Source of the DNA: Natronoflexus pectinivorans
GTDB taxonomy: Bacteria; Bacteroidota; Bacteroidia; Bacteroidales; Marinilabiliaceae
Assembly (NCBI RefSeq): GCF_004345615.1
Contig: NZ_SLWK01000001.1
Span: 310,001-374,000 of the forward strand
Length of the DNA stretch: 64,000 nucleotides
Reading direction: 5' to 3'
The position numbers and the translations under genes were made by a program. The first letter of the stretch is position 1, and each line of letters opens with the position of its first letter. Shown here one piece after another: positions 48,865 to 61,700 of this stretch. The notes beneath the pieces are model-generated. The model ran no database searches, was not told where the DNA came from, and saw nothing but the letters and a program-made list of their open reading frames with translations.

Positions 48865-50019
48865 TTATTTAAACACCTGTTGAATAAAATCGTGTAACGA
48901 TTTTCTCCAAACCTGCCATTCATGGTCTCCCGGAAAAGTGTTAAACTCAACTTTCAACCCCTCATCCCGCATTTTTGCCACAGCTGATTTAGTATGATTA
49001 ATGCGCATATCTGCCTCACCACAAGAAATGTAGAGCAAATCAATTTTTTCATTGAACTCCTTCGAGTTAGAGAGCAATCCGGGAATTTCGCTTTCAGCGT
49101 CAAAAATGGAGTCTATGTTTGTTCTAATTCCACCAAATATCCCTGAACTGAATATTCCAACAGAGCTAAAAACATCCAGATTTTCAAGTCCTACGTAGAA
49201 TGACTGTCCACCACCCATGGACAATCCGCTAACGGCTCGGTTTTTGGCGTTTGGAATGGTTCTGTAGTTTTTCTCAATAAATGGCACTATGTTATGAATC
49301 ATCTCTCGCGTAAAACCTGCCATTGCCTCGCTGCTATACCCCCTCATTCCTGCTGATATGTTTCCATTGGCTATTACTACAATCATAGGTTCAGCTTTGC
49401 CTTCAGCAATTAGGTTATCCATGATGACATCAGTTTTACCCTGCCTGACCCATCCCGTTTCGTCTTCGCCACCACCATGCTGAAGATAAACTACCGGATA
49501 CCGTTTCTCAACATCTGTATCATATCCGGGAGGGGTGTAAACATACAGTCTTCGCCAACTGTTGGTAACATCAGAGAAATAATGTCTTGAACTCATCGCA
49601 CCATGAGGCACATTCTTAATTGAATAAAAATCGACTCCTTGTTCCGGAATATCAATTCCACTGGTCATTCTCCCAGTTCCAAAAAATGAATTGCTGGCAG
49701 GGTCGGCAACCGGAACATCATCAATAACTAAAAAGTAATAATGAAATCCTGGCTCAATTGGCTCCGTACGAACCGTCCAGAATCCATCATCACCTTTCAC
49801 CATGTCATATTTTTTCCCAAGATCAATCTGAATACGCCGAGCATTTGGTGCATTAACCCGAAAAACGACACTGTTGTCAGGCATAATGCATGGACAATCG
49901 TTCTGGTTAATATTTGTGGATGCCGGCACTGAAGAATCCAGTATAGTTGGTGATTGAGCAAAACCGAAATGCCCAATCAATAATGCAATTAAGAGTGCCC
50001 CTATCTTAACAGTTTTCAT
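48865..50019 (-). CDS. CE1 esterase with CBM48-like N-domain (copy 2)
   Basis: 384 residues; signal peptide to FAQ. CBM48-like domain at about 48-145 (VVFRVNAPNARRIQIDLG, FHYYFLVIDDVPVADPAS), then CE1 hydrolase with LQHGGGEDETGW, nucleophile Ser267 in GLSMGG and base His in GDHEWQVWR. Two cysteines (DCPC, residues 42 and 44) just before the domain are not in its neighbours. Feruloyl- or acetyl-esterase activity is inferred. The next copy ends 11 bp upstream. Confidence 0.88.
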   Translation of the reverse strand: MKTVKIGALLIALLIGHFGFAQSPTILDSSVPASTNINQNDCPCIMPDNSVVFRVNAPNARRIQIDLGKKYDMVKGDDGFWTVRTEPIEPGFHYYFLVIDDVPVADPASNSFFGTGRMTSGIDIPEQGVDFYSIKNVPHGAMSSRHYFSDVTNSWRRLYVYTPPGYDTDVEKRYPVVYLQHGGGEDETGWVRQGKTDVIMDNLIAEGKAEPMIVVIANGNISAGMRGYSSEAMAGFTREMIHNIVPFIEKNYRTIPNAKNRAVSGLSMGGGQSFYVGLENLDVFSSVGIFSSGIFGGIRTNIDSIFDAESEIPGLLSNSKEFNEKIDLLYISCGEADMRINHTKSAVAKMRDEGLKVEFNTFPGDHEWQVWRKSLHDFIQQVFK

Positions 50020-50030
50020 ATTAAAACTAT

Positions 50031-51140
50031 CTAATCCAAATCATTAAACAAAAAAGGGGCAAGTTGATGCAAACTACGACGCCATGTATGAAATTCATGA
50101 GCCGTCCCTTCAGACACGTAAGATACTGCATTATATCCTGCCTCTTTCAGCGCTTTAACAGAAGTTGCAATTCTTTCGGGTCTCTCTTTACTTCCGCAAC
50201 TCAAGAAAACAAGTTTTAGATTTTCATGGTCTTTTAAATCCTCTGGAGTATAAATCCCGCCGCTGAACAGTGCATAATATGAAAATACATCTGGTCTGTT
50301 GAGGGTAATAAGTCTGGTTTCAAAAGCTCCCATTGAAAGACCGGCCATTGCTCTGTGCGATTGTTTACCAACTGTTCTAAAATTAGAATCTACGTAAGGA
50401 ATTAACTCATCGATTAGAACCGTTTGAAACGGTTCGATATCAAAGTCCATTATTCTTCCAAATTCCACGTCGTTAATCATTCCATATGTCATTACAACAA
50501 TAAAAGGCTTTGCTTTACCTTTTGCAATAAGGTTGTCCATGATGAAGTTTGCGCGTCCCTGTTTAGGCCATGAAGTTTCATTTTCGCAATATCCATGTTG
50601 AAGATATAGAACAGGGTAGCTTTTTGAAGTTTCTTTTTGGTAACATGGAGGAGTGTAAACAAATGCTCTGCGTGACACGCCCGTGCTCTGTGAGGGGAAA
50701 TAAATCTCGTGAAGATGTCCATGGGGGACATTTTTGTTTGCAAAAATATCCATATCGTCAGAAGGCACCTCGATTCCGCTTCCATAGCGGCATGCACCAA
50801 AAAAGAACCGGCTTCCGGGATCAGGCACTGACGCACCATCAATATTTAACTGATAATAGTGAAAACCAACATCTTGCGGTTCCGACTCACCTGTCCATAT
50901 TCCGTTTTCGTCTTTTACCAGATCATATTTTACACCACCAATGTCAAGCTGAACATAGTTTGCATCAGGGGCAGAAATCTGAACACGAACACGCCCCTCT
51001 GAATTTACTTGAGGAAAATCACTTCCGGGCTGATTTGAGATAGCTGGTTGAAAGTCTTCAACCATCGTTAGTCCACTGGATTGAGCAATTCCAAAATGAA
51101 ATGATAATAGAATAATAAGTGCAATTTTGAAGATATTCAT
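50031..51140 (-). CDS. CE1 esterase with CBM48-like N-domain (copy 3)
   Basis: 369 residues from the ATG at 51140 (MNIFKIALII), chosen for its direct signal peptide. CBM48-like domain, then CE1 domain with nucleophile in GLSMGA and base His in GTAHEFHTWRR. Oxyanion region LQHGYCENETSW instead of [12 protein letters not shown]: a Gly-Gly pair is replaced by Tyr-Cys. Very similar to copy 4 through the whole N-domain ([19 protein letters not shown] shared), so the two arose by tandem duplication. The change near the oxyanion hole suggests altered substrate use. Confidence 0.87.
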   Translation of the reverse strand: MNIFKIALIILLSFHFGIAQSSGLTMVEDFQPAISNQPGSDFPQVNSEGRVRVQISAPDANYVQLDIGGVKYDLVKDENGIWTGESEPQDVGFHYYQLNIDGASVPDPGSRFFFGACRYGSGIEVPSDDMDIFANKNVPHGHLHEIYFPSQSTGVSRRAFVYTPPCYQKETSKSYPVLYLQHGYCENETSWPKQGRANFIMDNLIAKGKAKPFIVVMTYGMINDVEFGRIMDFDIEPFQTVLIDELIPYVDSNFRTVGKQSHRAMAGLSMGAFETRLITLNRPDVFSYYALFSGGIYTPEDLKDHENLKLVFLSCGSKERPERIATSVKALKEAGYNAVSYVSEGTAHEFHTWRRSLHQLAPFLFNDLD

Positions 51141-51192
51141 AATAAAATGATTTTTAAAATTATACACAATACGAAGAGTGGATATAAGGATC

Positions 51193-51225
51193 TCATATTA
51201 GTTGCGTAATACGCAACTAATATGA
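51193..51225 (-). terminator. Strong hairpin between duplicated CE1 genes
   Basis: A 15-bp perfect stem (51193-51207 with 51211-51225; core TTAGTTGCGT) with a 3-nt loop, 41 bp after the stop of copy 4 and 53 bp before the start of copy 3. No T-run follows on the minus strand, so it may be a processing or stability hairpin that separates expression of the two copies rather than a full terminator. Confidence 0.6.
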
Positions 51226-51266
51226 AATGTGAAAAACTAAAAAAGCTCAATTGATTTCTATATAGA

Positions 51267-53650
<2,384 letters not shown>

Positions 53651-53653
<3 letters not shown>

Positions 53654-53810
53654 GTGTCTAAAAATTTGTTTTTCAATGGCCACATGGAACTCGCCTCTTA
53701 GTCATTGCCCTGTGTGTCGAAGCGTTCGACATGGCTCGTTTCATCTGTCTATAATTTGTTATTCAATGGTTCCCAAAGCCTCGGGAGAAATCGCCATAAT
53801 AGTCATTGGC
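53651..53810. repeat. Tandem duplication of the CE1 copy 5 leader
   Basis: CATGTGTCTA...TTTTTCAATGG (53651-53679) recurs as CATCTGTCTA...TTATTCAATGG (53742-53769), with few mismatches and one gap. TCGCC...TAGTCATTGCC (53691-53709) recurs as TCGCC...TAGTCATTGGC (53791-53810). The unit is about 91-100 bp and includes the start codon region. A small hairpin TGTCGAA-GCG-TTCGACA lies between (about 53715-53731). The rest of the 493-bp gap to 54146 is AT-rich and gene-free. Confidence 0.6.
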
Positions 53811-54146
53811 TAAACAGATCTTCTTTAGTCTATACGCCTGATACAAGATTGCCCCTTCTGCAAAGGAATTAGTTATCAATTTGGATGGTGAAGCAAGATA
53901 ATAAGCAAATAATCTCTATGCATAATACAAATTAAATTATTTACATAATTATTAATCTTACAGAAAGTTTCTATTAGTCGACACAAAAACACCTCCAAAA
54001 ACAAAAACTTAACAATCAGCAATATTGAAGCATAAATGAATCAACAAGGCATACAAGAATTCATTAAAATATGTACCCTTTATTTAACAAAGACATCATT
54101 TATAAAGAAAGGTTTAATTGTGTAAATGTTAAAATCATATTTCAGC

Positions 54147-55709
54147 CTATTGTTCACGAGACAGAACAAGATTCATCAATTCCCTGTCATGATTTCTAAC
54201 AATTTTGCACTCATCATCAAAAATCATGGTTATACCATTTTCTTTTGTGTAAGCATGCCATTCAGGCAAAACCTCACTTACATTAGGATCTCCTGATTTG
54301 GCAAAATTTATCCATGATGAACTCATTATTTCAGCCAGAGCAATTGCATCCTTTGTGTCGCCTGACCAGTGCTTACCAAGCTCTATATTATTAAATACTA
54401 AAGGAATGTCCAACGCATGAAAAGAACCACGTGTACCATCATCCACGGGACTTTTCCATGTCAGCATATATGAATAAACGGGTGCTACTCTTGTGGAGGC
54501 AGCGTCGGCCACTTGAATTGTAATAGGCCTGAATATTGTGTCAATTGAGAGCAAATCCTGAGGAGAATAATCTGGGTATGCCTTCTTAAACAGTTCAACA
54601 AATAAATCGGTCTGTTCACCATATTGTCTCTTTAATCTTTGCCGTGCATCTTCAAAAGTTAGATCTGTTTCAGCATAATAAGTTCTCATCATCTCATTGA
54701 AAGTAGTTCCAATCATCAATGGAACGTTCTTGCTTATATCGGCAAAACCGGGAGTAAATGGCTGTTGTAGTAAATCAGTTCCATCGGGAACAGGGCCGAA
54801 GCCAAACATCCTGCTAGTACCCGGCATTCGAAGCCCGACAGTCCTTTTCAAAGCGCTATCCCCCGCCGCAACAAGCTCCTTGTATGGGATGTCTTTTAAC
54901 TGATCTACCTCATCATGAGAAAGCCCCATATAGTCCAATAAAGCCAGTCCAATTTCTTGCGATTTATCCTTCGTCATGACATTGACCAAAGTTCCACTTT
55001 GTATAATTGCTTTATGAAACAAGCCTTCAGCACCGGGCATACACATGAGGGTTCCAACCTTTCCTCCTCCACCCGATTCGCCAAAGATGGTAACATTTTT
55101 AGGGTCGCCACCGAAGTTTTCAATATTTCGATTAACCCATTCCAGCGATTCCACAATATCAAGCATCCCCACATTTGCAGATCGGGCATATTTGTCATCA
55201 ACTGCAGACAGATCCAGAAAACCAAGGATGTTTAGCCGATGGTTAATAGACACAACGACTACATCTCCTTTTTCTGCCAACAATTTACCATCTGTAATCG
55301 GATCACTGCCGGAACCAAAGCTAAACCCGCCACCATGCAACCAAACCATAACAGGTCGCTTTTTCCCATCATTTATACCTGAGGTCCAGATGTTGATGCT
55401 AAACAAGTCCTTTTCATCCATAACGGAATCCGGTGACCAACTATTAATCTGCATGGCAATGGGGCCATAATTTATACATTCAAGTACACTTTGCCATCCA
55501 TCAACCCTTTCAGGTGGCATAAATCTTTCGGCCTTAGCATAAGGCACTCCTTTAAATGTATAGATTCCATCATCCATATAACCGGAAATATCACCACTGC
55601 AAATATTAACAACCGGAATTTGATTTTTGTCAGAACTTTGGTTACATGCCATTAAGAATACACTCAAAGTAATGAAGATGATTCCTGGGTAAAGAGATTT
55701 TATTTTCAT
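54147..55709 (-). CDS. Type-B carboxylesterase lipoprotein, divergent
   Basis: 520 residues; lipobox FLMA-C22. Carboxylesterase fold with LHGGGFSFGS, nucleophile Ser212 in GESGGGGK, acid Glu in FNEM and base His in HALDIPLVF. The family motif EDCLYLNIW is changed to EKDLFSINIW, so the usual cysteine is lost, and the nucleophile elbow has extra glycines. It is shorter around the N-terminal PPIGxLRW motif (AERFMPPERVDGW). Probably active, on an unknown ester. Monocistronic by its gaps of 125 and 437 bp or more. Confidence 0.85.
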   Translation of the reverse strand: MKIKSLYPGIIFITLSVFLMACNQSSDKNQIPVVNICSGDISGYMDDGIYTFKGVPYAKAERFMPPERVDGWQSVLECINYGPIAMQINSWSPDSVMDEKDLFSINIWTSGINDGKKRPVMVWLHGGGFSFGSGSDPITDGKLLAEKGDVVVVSINHRLNILGFLDLSAVDDKYARSANVGMLDIVESLEWVNRNIENFGGDPKNVTIFGESGGGGKVGTLMCMPGAEGLFHKAIIQSGTLVNVMTKDKSQEIGLALLDYMGLSHDEVDQLKDIPYKELVAAGDSALKRTVGLRMPGTSRMFGFGPVPDGTDLLQQPFTPGFADISKNVPLMIGTTFNEMMRTYYAETDLTFEDARQRLKRQYGEQTDLFVELFKKAYPDYSPQDLLSIDTIFRPITIQVADAASTRVAPVYSYMLTWKSPVDDGTRGSFHALDIPLVFNNIELGKHWSGDTKDAIALAEIMSSSWINFAKSGDPNVSEVLPEWHAYTKENGITMIFDDECKIVRNHDRELMNLVLSREQ

Positions 55710-55834
55710 TTTGAATTTAAATTATGGAGTTTATTTTTGGGCAACAATCCTACCTATGCCTATAAGACAGACTAAATATGCCATCAATTAGAACAATATT
55801 TAGAAATTTAGTTGTAACAACTATAATCAACAGG

Positions 55835-56668
55835 CTAAAAAAGCAATTGAACAAAATGATAAAGGTCATCCTTCCATACAACAAAATCATGATGACCATT
55901 AGGTATTAATCGATATATGTGTAGAATGTTATTTGAGTCTAGAAATTCATGAGTTCTGACGGTAACATGTAAAAGTGCATCCTGATCGCCACATGATATA
56001 TACAGCAGTTCTAATTTTTCATTAACTATTGAAGGGTTTGGAATTAGTTCAGATGGCGCCTTTGTATTTGGAGCAGAAGAGAAACCACCAACCCAGGCAA
56101 AGTGGTTCATATTACCCAACCCAAAATTAAGCGCTTGCCCTCCACCCATGGATAATCCGGCAATGGCTCTATGCTTACGCTCCTTAATTACCGGATAGTT
56201 AGCCTCTATATGCGGGATTAAATCATTAAGTAAGTCTTGTTCGAATGTTGAAAAGGCCTCTACCTTGTCCCTTTCGAAAATATTGCCTTCTGCCCTATCA
56301 TTCTTCATTGCTCTTCCGTTAGGCAAAACAACAATCATGGGTTTCATTTTCCCCTCGGCTATGAGATTATCAAAGATCAAATTAGGCGAACCATTGACAT
56401 ACCACTCAAACTCATCACCACCTATTCCATGAAACAAATATAACACCGGATACTGAGTCTCGAGATTAAAACAAGGAGGAGTATAGAGCAAAGCGTTTCG
56501 AGTTGTTCCTACAGTGTTTGACTCATAGGCTATCGTGTCTATTTTTCCGGCTAAAACCCCGGTTTGAGGGAGATCAAAGCCTTCAGGGGCTCTTTCAATA
56601 AAACTCTGAGAATTAACAATGACAGAGATATAAACAAAAATGGAAATTAAAAGAAGATGTTTTTTCAT
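55835..56668 (-). CDS. Single-domain CE1 esterase
   Basis: 277 residues from the ATG at 56668 (MKKHLLLISI). Signal peptide to about VNSQ, then the CE1 hydrolase alone: LFHGIGGDEFEW, nucleophile in GLSMGGGQ and base His in NGHHDFVVWKDD. It lacks the CBM48-like N-domain of the other five. This is the layout of many secreted acetylxylan or feruloyl esterases. It lies between the carboxylesterase and a GH43 gene, in the same direction. Confidence 0.87.
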   Translation of the reverse strand: MKKHLLLISIFVYISVIVNSQSFIERAPEGFDLPQTGVLAGKIDTIAYESNTVGTTRNALLYTPPCFNLETQYPVLYLFHGIGGDEFEWYVNGSPNLIFDNLIAEGKMKPMIVVLPNGRAMKNDRAEGNIFERDKVEAFSTFEQDLLNDLIPHIEANYPVIKERKHRAIAGLSMGGGQALNFGLGNMNHFAWVGGFSSAPNTKAPSELIPNPSIVNEKLELLYISCGDQDALLHVTVRTHEFLDSNNILHIYRLIPNGHHDFVVWKDDLYHFVQLLF

Positions 56669-56820
56669 AGATGTAAAAATATTAATCATAACATTTTAGG
56701 ATATAGTGTTCGTAAACAAAGACTAAGCACAATGTTTAAATTAAATGGAGATACTTTATAAATGTAAAAAATAATCTTTATGTGCAAATTAGATATAAAA
56801 TTTAAGCTGAACAAATAAAA

Positions 56821-56851
56821 AAATACCTCCTGGCAATGCCAGGAGGTATTT
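56821..56851 (-). terminator. Terminator after the xylosidase-type GH43 gene
   Basis: AAATACCTCCTGGC and GCCAGGAGGTATTT are 14-bp perfect arms with a 3-nt loop, followed on the minus strand by TTTTATTTG. It closes the GH5-GH43 operon. Confidence 0.9.
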
Positions 56852-56922
56852 ACAGACCAAAATTTCACCAGTTCTTGTTAGATTTATGGTGACTTGTTAT
56901 CTCTTTATATCAACTGTTTAAT

Positions 56923-58665
56923 TTATTCAGGTTGTGCATCATTTCCAGAAGTTGTATAAAGACCAATTAGGTTTCCGGTAAAACCTCCAGCCACATTGGT
57001 TGATAGAATATCTCCTGATACAGTTCCTCCCAAATTCGTAAAATTGGTTCCATCCAATGAATAATTAAATCTGTAATCATCGCCTTCTGCTCTAATTTGC
57101 AGATGGATTGGATTACGAACATCAATTTTTGTGCTGGCCAAAATGGTTGACTCACCTCTTTCAGTTCTCTCAAGTAAAAGATAAGTGTCGTTACCTTTTC
57201 TTGTAACACCAAACACATAATTGAAACCTTCGTTCTGATAACATACAATTCCTGCCAAATCACTCTCAGATCTTGGAGTGTAGCTCATCGTAGTGGTTGC
57301 AGTGAAAGTGTTATGCATTTGCCTGATGAACAAGCTGGAAACAGGAGCCATTGCTTTGATGTTGTTCTCAAATGGAGTAATCTGAAGTCCATTTCTGGTT
57401 CTGTTGATGAACGCTTCACGTGGCCCTCTCATTCCGATCCATCTAAAATCAAGATTTTCAGCAGAGAAATCCTCGTTTATGGTAAAATTACCATTAGGAA
57501 CGAATCCATCTTCTCCAGTTCTGTTTACTACTCCCTCAGGCATTTTAAGTTTTGGCTCAAATGGCACTAAACCGTTTACAAAAACAGGCCATTCTCCACT
57601 CCAATCAACAGGAAGAATAAAAGTTTCACGTCCCATGTTTACTCTGTTTTTTTCATTAGGACGAATTGCTAAGAAAACTGCGTAGTACTCTCCATCAGGC
57701 CCTTCTACTATATCAGCATGACCTGCCCACTCAACTCTATTAGCCCTGTTAGGATTCAGGTAACGCTGAGTCATAATTGGGTTGCCCGGTGCAGGAGTGT
57801 AAGGCCCTCTTGGATTGTCGCTCACAAAAACAACTTGACTATGCCAACCTCCAGTTCCACCTTCAGCACATGATAGATAGTATCTATCATACTTTTTATA
57901 AATGTGGGGCATTTCAATCCAGATAGGATTTTTAGTGATGTCAACTCCACCGTCAACAATGATCTTATCGGTCCCCTCAATAACCTGGTTTTCTTCTAAG
58001 CAGAAGTCCCAAATTTTGATGACCCTGTGTCCCTCATAAAGCTCTTTTCCTGGGTCTGGAGCATCGTTGTGCACAACGTATGCTTTACCATCCTCATCAA
58101 AGAATAATGATGGATCAATTCCGTTAAAGTTTAATCTGTAAGGATCACTCCATCCTTTGAATGGATCTTTTGTGGTTACAACCATGTTGCCAATGCCTCC
58201 TGCAAACTGGGTAGTTATCATGTAAAAAGTCTCATTATGCTCATTATACTTGATAGCGGGGGCAAAAATACCGGCACTAATTCCGGAATCAACCACCTTA
58301 AGCTGTGAAGGTCTGTCCAACACATGACCAATCTGAGTCCAATTCACTAAATCATTGGAATGAAAAATAGGCACACCTGGCCACATAGAGAAAGATGAAT
58401 GAACCATAAAATAATCATCTCCTCTTTTAACAATAGCGGGATCTGGGTAGCATCCCTGCAAAATTGGGCTATAGAATTCATCGTCTTCTAAAGGATAATC
58501 CCGGTAAACCTGATCATCTCCCTGATACACAAATTCAGAAAAAACGGGAGCATTTCTGTTTGCTCTTCTTTGCGCTTCCACTGCACTAAAAGAATAAATC
58601 ATCATAAAAACGGACAAAAAAACCATTGGCCATTTTCCAAAATAATTGATTTGACTTTTCTTCAT
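56923..58665 (-). CDS. GH43 beta-xylosidase/alpha-L-arabinofuranosidase, secreted
   Basis: 580 residues from the ATG at 58665 (MKKSQINYFG). Signal peptide to about VEAQ. The propeller (about 60-380) has Asp75 in YPDPAI, Asp184 in NGIDPS and Glu251 in IEMPHI, so the triad is complete, though the usual EGPH reads EMPH. A C-terminal concanavalin-like domain (about 400-570) is typical of the xylosidase-type GH43 subfamilies. It is exo-acting on xylose or arabinose. Second gene after the GH5-GH43 fusion, 54 bp away, and followed by a terminator. Confidence 0.9.
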   Translation of the reverse strand: MKKSQINYFGKWPMVFLSVFMMIYSFSAVEAQRRANRNAPVFSEFVYQGDDQVYRDYPLEDDEFYSPILQGCYPDPAIVKRGDDYFMVHSSFSMWPGVPIFHSNDLVNWTQIGHVLDRPSQLKVVDSGISAGIFAPAIKYNEHNETFYMITTQFAGGIGNMVVTTKDPFKGWSDPYRLNFNGIDPSLFFDEDGKAYVVHNDAPDPGKELYEGHRVIKIWDFCLEENQVIEGTDKIIVDGGVDITKNPIWIEMPHIYKKYDRYYLSCAEGGTGGWHSQVVFVSDNPRGPYTPAPGNPIMTQRYLNPNRANRVEWAGHADIVEGPDGEYYAVFLAIRPNEKNRVNMGRETFILPVDWSGEWPVFVNGLVPFEPKLKMPEGVVNRTGEDGFVPNGNFTINEDFSAENLDFRWIGMRGPREAFINRTRNGLQITPFENNIKAMAPVSSLFIRQMHNTFTATTTMSYTPRSESDLAGIVCYQNEGFNYVFGVTRKGNDTYLLLERTERGESTILASTKIDVRNPIHLQIRAEGDDYRFNYSLDGTNFTNLGGTVSGDILSTNVAGGFTGNLIGLYTTSGNDAQPE

Positions 58666-58719
58666 CTCTATATAAATTTTAAAATTAAATAATCTGTGCA
58701 CCTAAATTTACAACACAAT

Positions 58720-61700
58720 TCAAAATCTATTACTATTCACCAGTTCCCTTTGATACCCTTTTTGTGCATTTCCGATGATATAAATACCACCTGGCAGCCC
58801 ATTTACAGCGTCTCTTCTATATATAGAAGAGCGAATTAGAACACCACTTATTGAGTAAACATCTACAATGTCATCATCACTCAAAACCGGTTTATCCATT
58901 TCAGATATACTATTTGGAATGTCAACATAATATTCATCAGAATTTGACACAAAAACATCATCGATATAAATAGGAATTCCCCCATGCGACCAAAAACCGA
59001 TAATATAAAGAGCTTTAGGATCTAATTTTACTTGTTGCCCATCTACAACTTTATACATATGTTGCAATGGCACTACAAACTCAGTTGCTGATCCGACTTC
59101 ATAAGCAAATGGCGTACTCCAATAACTCGTTTCATTAAAAATACGGAAGGAGGCACCTCCTGATGTTGGTTGTTTTAACTTAACGACTAGATACTTATAA
59201 TCTGACAGATCGAGCCCTTGATCATATGTCCAGCCTCCAAAGCCCCATGGCCCGGTAATTAAGGCACCTGTTTCCTCGTTGAATGTACCATCCTCCCATA
59301 TAGAAGGATTAAAGAGCTCATTGGTTAATGGGAAGGTTGTAACATTTATATCAAATTGAATGGTTTCAGTGCCCGCCAATTCTCCTGAAAAGGTGACAGA
59401 AATGTTTGCAAATCCATCTTTAAGGGCAACTATTTGTCCATTAACAATTCTAACTACGTCCGGAGCCGAATTTTGGATATCTGCACGTCTCGCTACGTTT
59501 TCAACTCTGCCATCCCTGTATAGCGCATTAACATTGAGTGCTTTGCTGCTACCCGTCATCATCGTGATATTTGAACTCTCAACGGATAAAGATTCAAGAA
59601 TTAACTGATCCTCAGTATAACCTACAAAATTGGGATCGTAAAACATATCTTCGTCGAAGGCCTCTTCTGTTGAAAACCAATCTATATCAACAAATCCACC
59701 CTCTTCAATGGTTGCATAATTGAATATGGCAAAACGATTTGCGAAAGATAAATTTTCATCAAAACCTAGTTCAAAATCAATCCCGAAGGGCATGTAATCC
59801 TCATTATCTAAACTGTAATAGAAAGCAGCCTTCTTCACATCCCGGTTAACGATTATGCGTAAATATATGTAGGCCTCTGAGATTTCCGAACCTATATCAA
59901 TTGTTCCATTATTGTTATAGATAATTTTGGGCTCATCATTTTCAACCATAACTCCAATGAATGCATACGGATTTTGTAGAATAGATAGACCTGCAACATC
60001 ACCCTCCAACATTTCGCTTATATCCATTCTAATGGTGGCGTAAGACTTATCATTATCTTTAAACCCTAGCACCCTCTGCGTGAGCACGTTCTCAGCATTG
60101 CCGATATTATCAACTACATTTCCTGTATGAATTCGCAGATAACCGGGTCGTTCAAACAACGACCAATTTGAATGATTAACGTTGTTATACCAATTCCATT
60201 GAGCTCCTAACTGATAATACCGGAAATTATCATTGGTTGACAGAGCCGTAGGGAAGAAACTCATTCCAACATTTGGCTTCTGCATATTTCCCATGATGTC
60301 ACTTACGATTCTCACCGAGGGCCATCCATCATCCCATTCTAATCGATACAATGACGGCAGTTGCCCAAGTTCTTCGTGATTGTAAGAAAGGAGGGACCAC
60401 CATTGTCCTGTTTGGGTCTTAACAATTGCAACACTATTAATCAAAGCATGATCAAGAAGCACTGACTCTTCATAAGGGCCTGTTAATTCATCTGCACGAA
60501 ATACAATTTGACTGCCTGTTGACACATTACCAGATGTAATGAAATATTGACCATCAAACACATAGGCACGAGTTCCATAAAAGTCATAATCTCTAAAACC
60601 AATGATTACCTCATTGCTACCTACGGCTTCAAAGTCCTCGTTTAGCTCTCTAAGCATTATATCACCAGCCCCATGAATCATATATTTCTTGCCATCGGCA
60701 AACATCAATACCGGATTATCATAATAGGTGTCAAGCTCATCTATAGACCATATACCTTCCGGATTTTCAGATGAAAGAACATATGTATTGTTGTGTGTAT
60801 TAAAAACAATATAAAACACTCCTTCATGAAAACTAATTCTGGAAAGTCCATTGGGAATTAAATCGCTATAAAAACCTTCACCATGCGCAGACTCGGCTCT
60901 TTGTAAAGGATTAACGGCATATTCCCAATTCACTAAATCTTTTGATTTTAACAACGATAATCCACCTAGGATGTTTTTTGAAGAACTCAGCATATAATAC
61001 TTATCATCTACAAGTATTACATCAGCATTTGGAAAATCACCATGAATTACAGGGTTTCTAAAAGTTCCGTTACCATTGTCGCTGATTGATCTGTTTTCGA
61101 AATGTGGCCGTGGATACTCATATCCGGCATACTCTTGCCACCAATGGAAAGTTGGGTAACCGCATGCTTCTGGATTTCCTCCGTATGCAATTCCACCATC
61201 AGGGTCACCTCTTTCCAGAAGGTTTTCAACCATCAATAAATTCCAACTCACATTACCAGATTCATCTGTTATTTTCTTAAAGTTTGCGCCAAATCCTTCA
61301 CCTCCAGCAACACCAGTTATTCCATCTCCCCAGGCACCAACTCCATCAGGAGCCCAATCAATTTCTGTAATAATAATGGGTGCAAAATCTGCAACAGGTT
61401 TCACATTTTCATCCCAAGCCTGTCTGAACCTCTCATAATTTCTAACACCACCCCAATATCCGGGATAGATGTGGACAGCATAACCAATATTGTCTCCCTG
61501 GATAGGATTTACTGCAAAACCCTTATAGTGGGACTGATAACCAGAACCTGGAATCCAAAGTACATTATGAAATCCATTCTCACGGATTCTGTCCACAATT
61601 GGTTGAAATATTTCAACCAATACATCAAAGTGTGGTTGTGTATTGGCACCTACAGAGCCGTCTGCAAGACGAATTTGTACTGGCTCATTGGCCAATTCAA

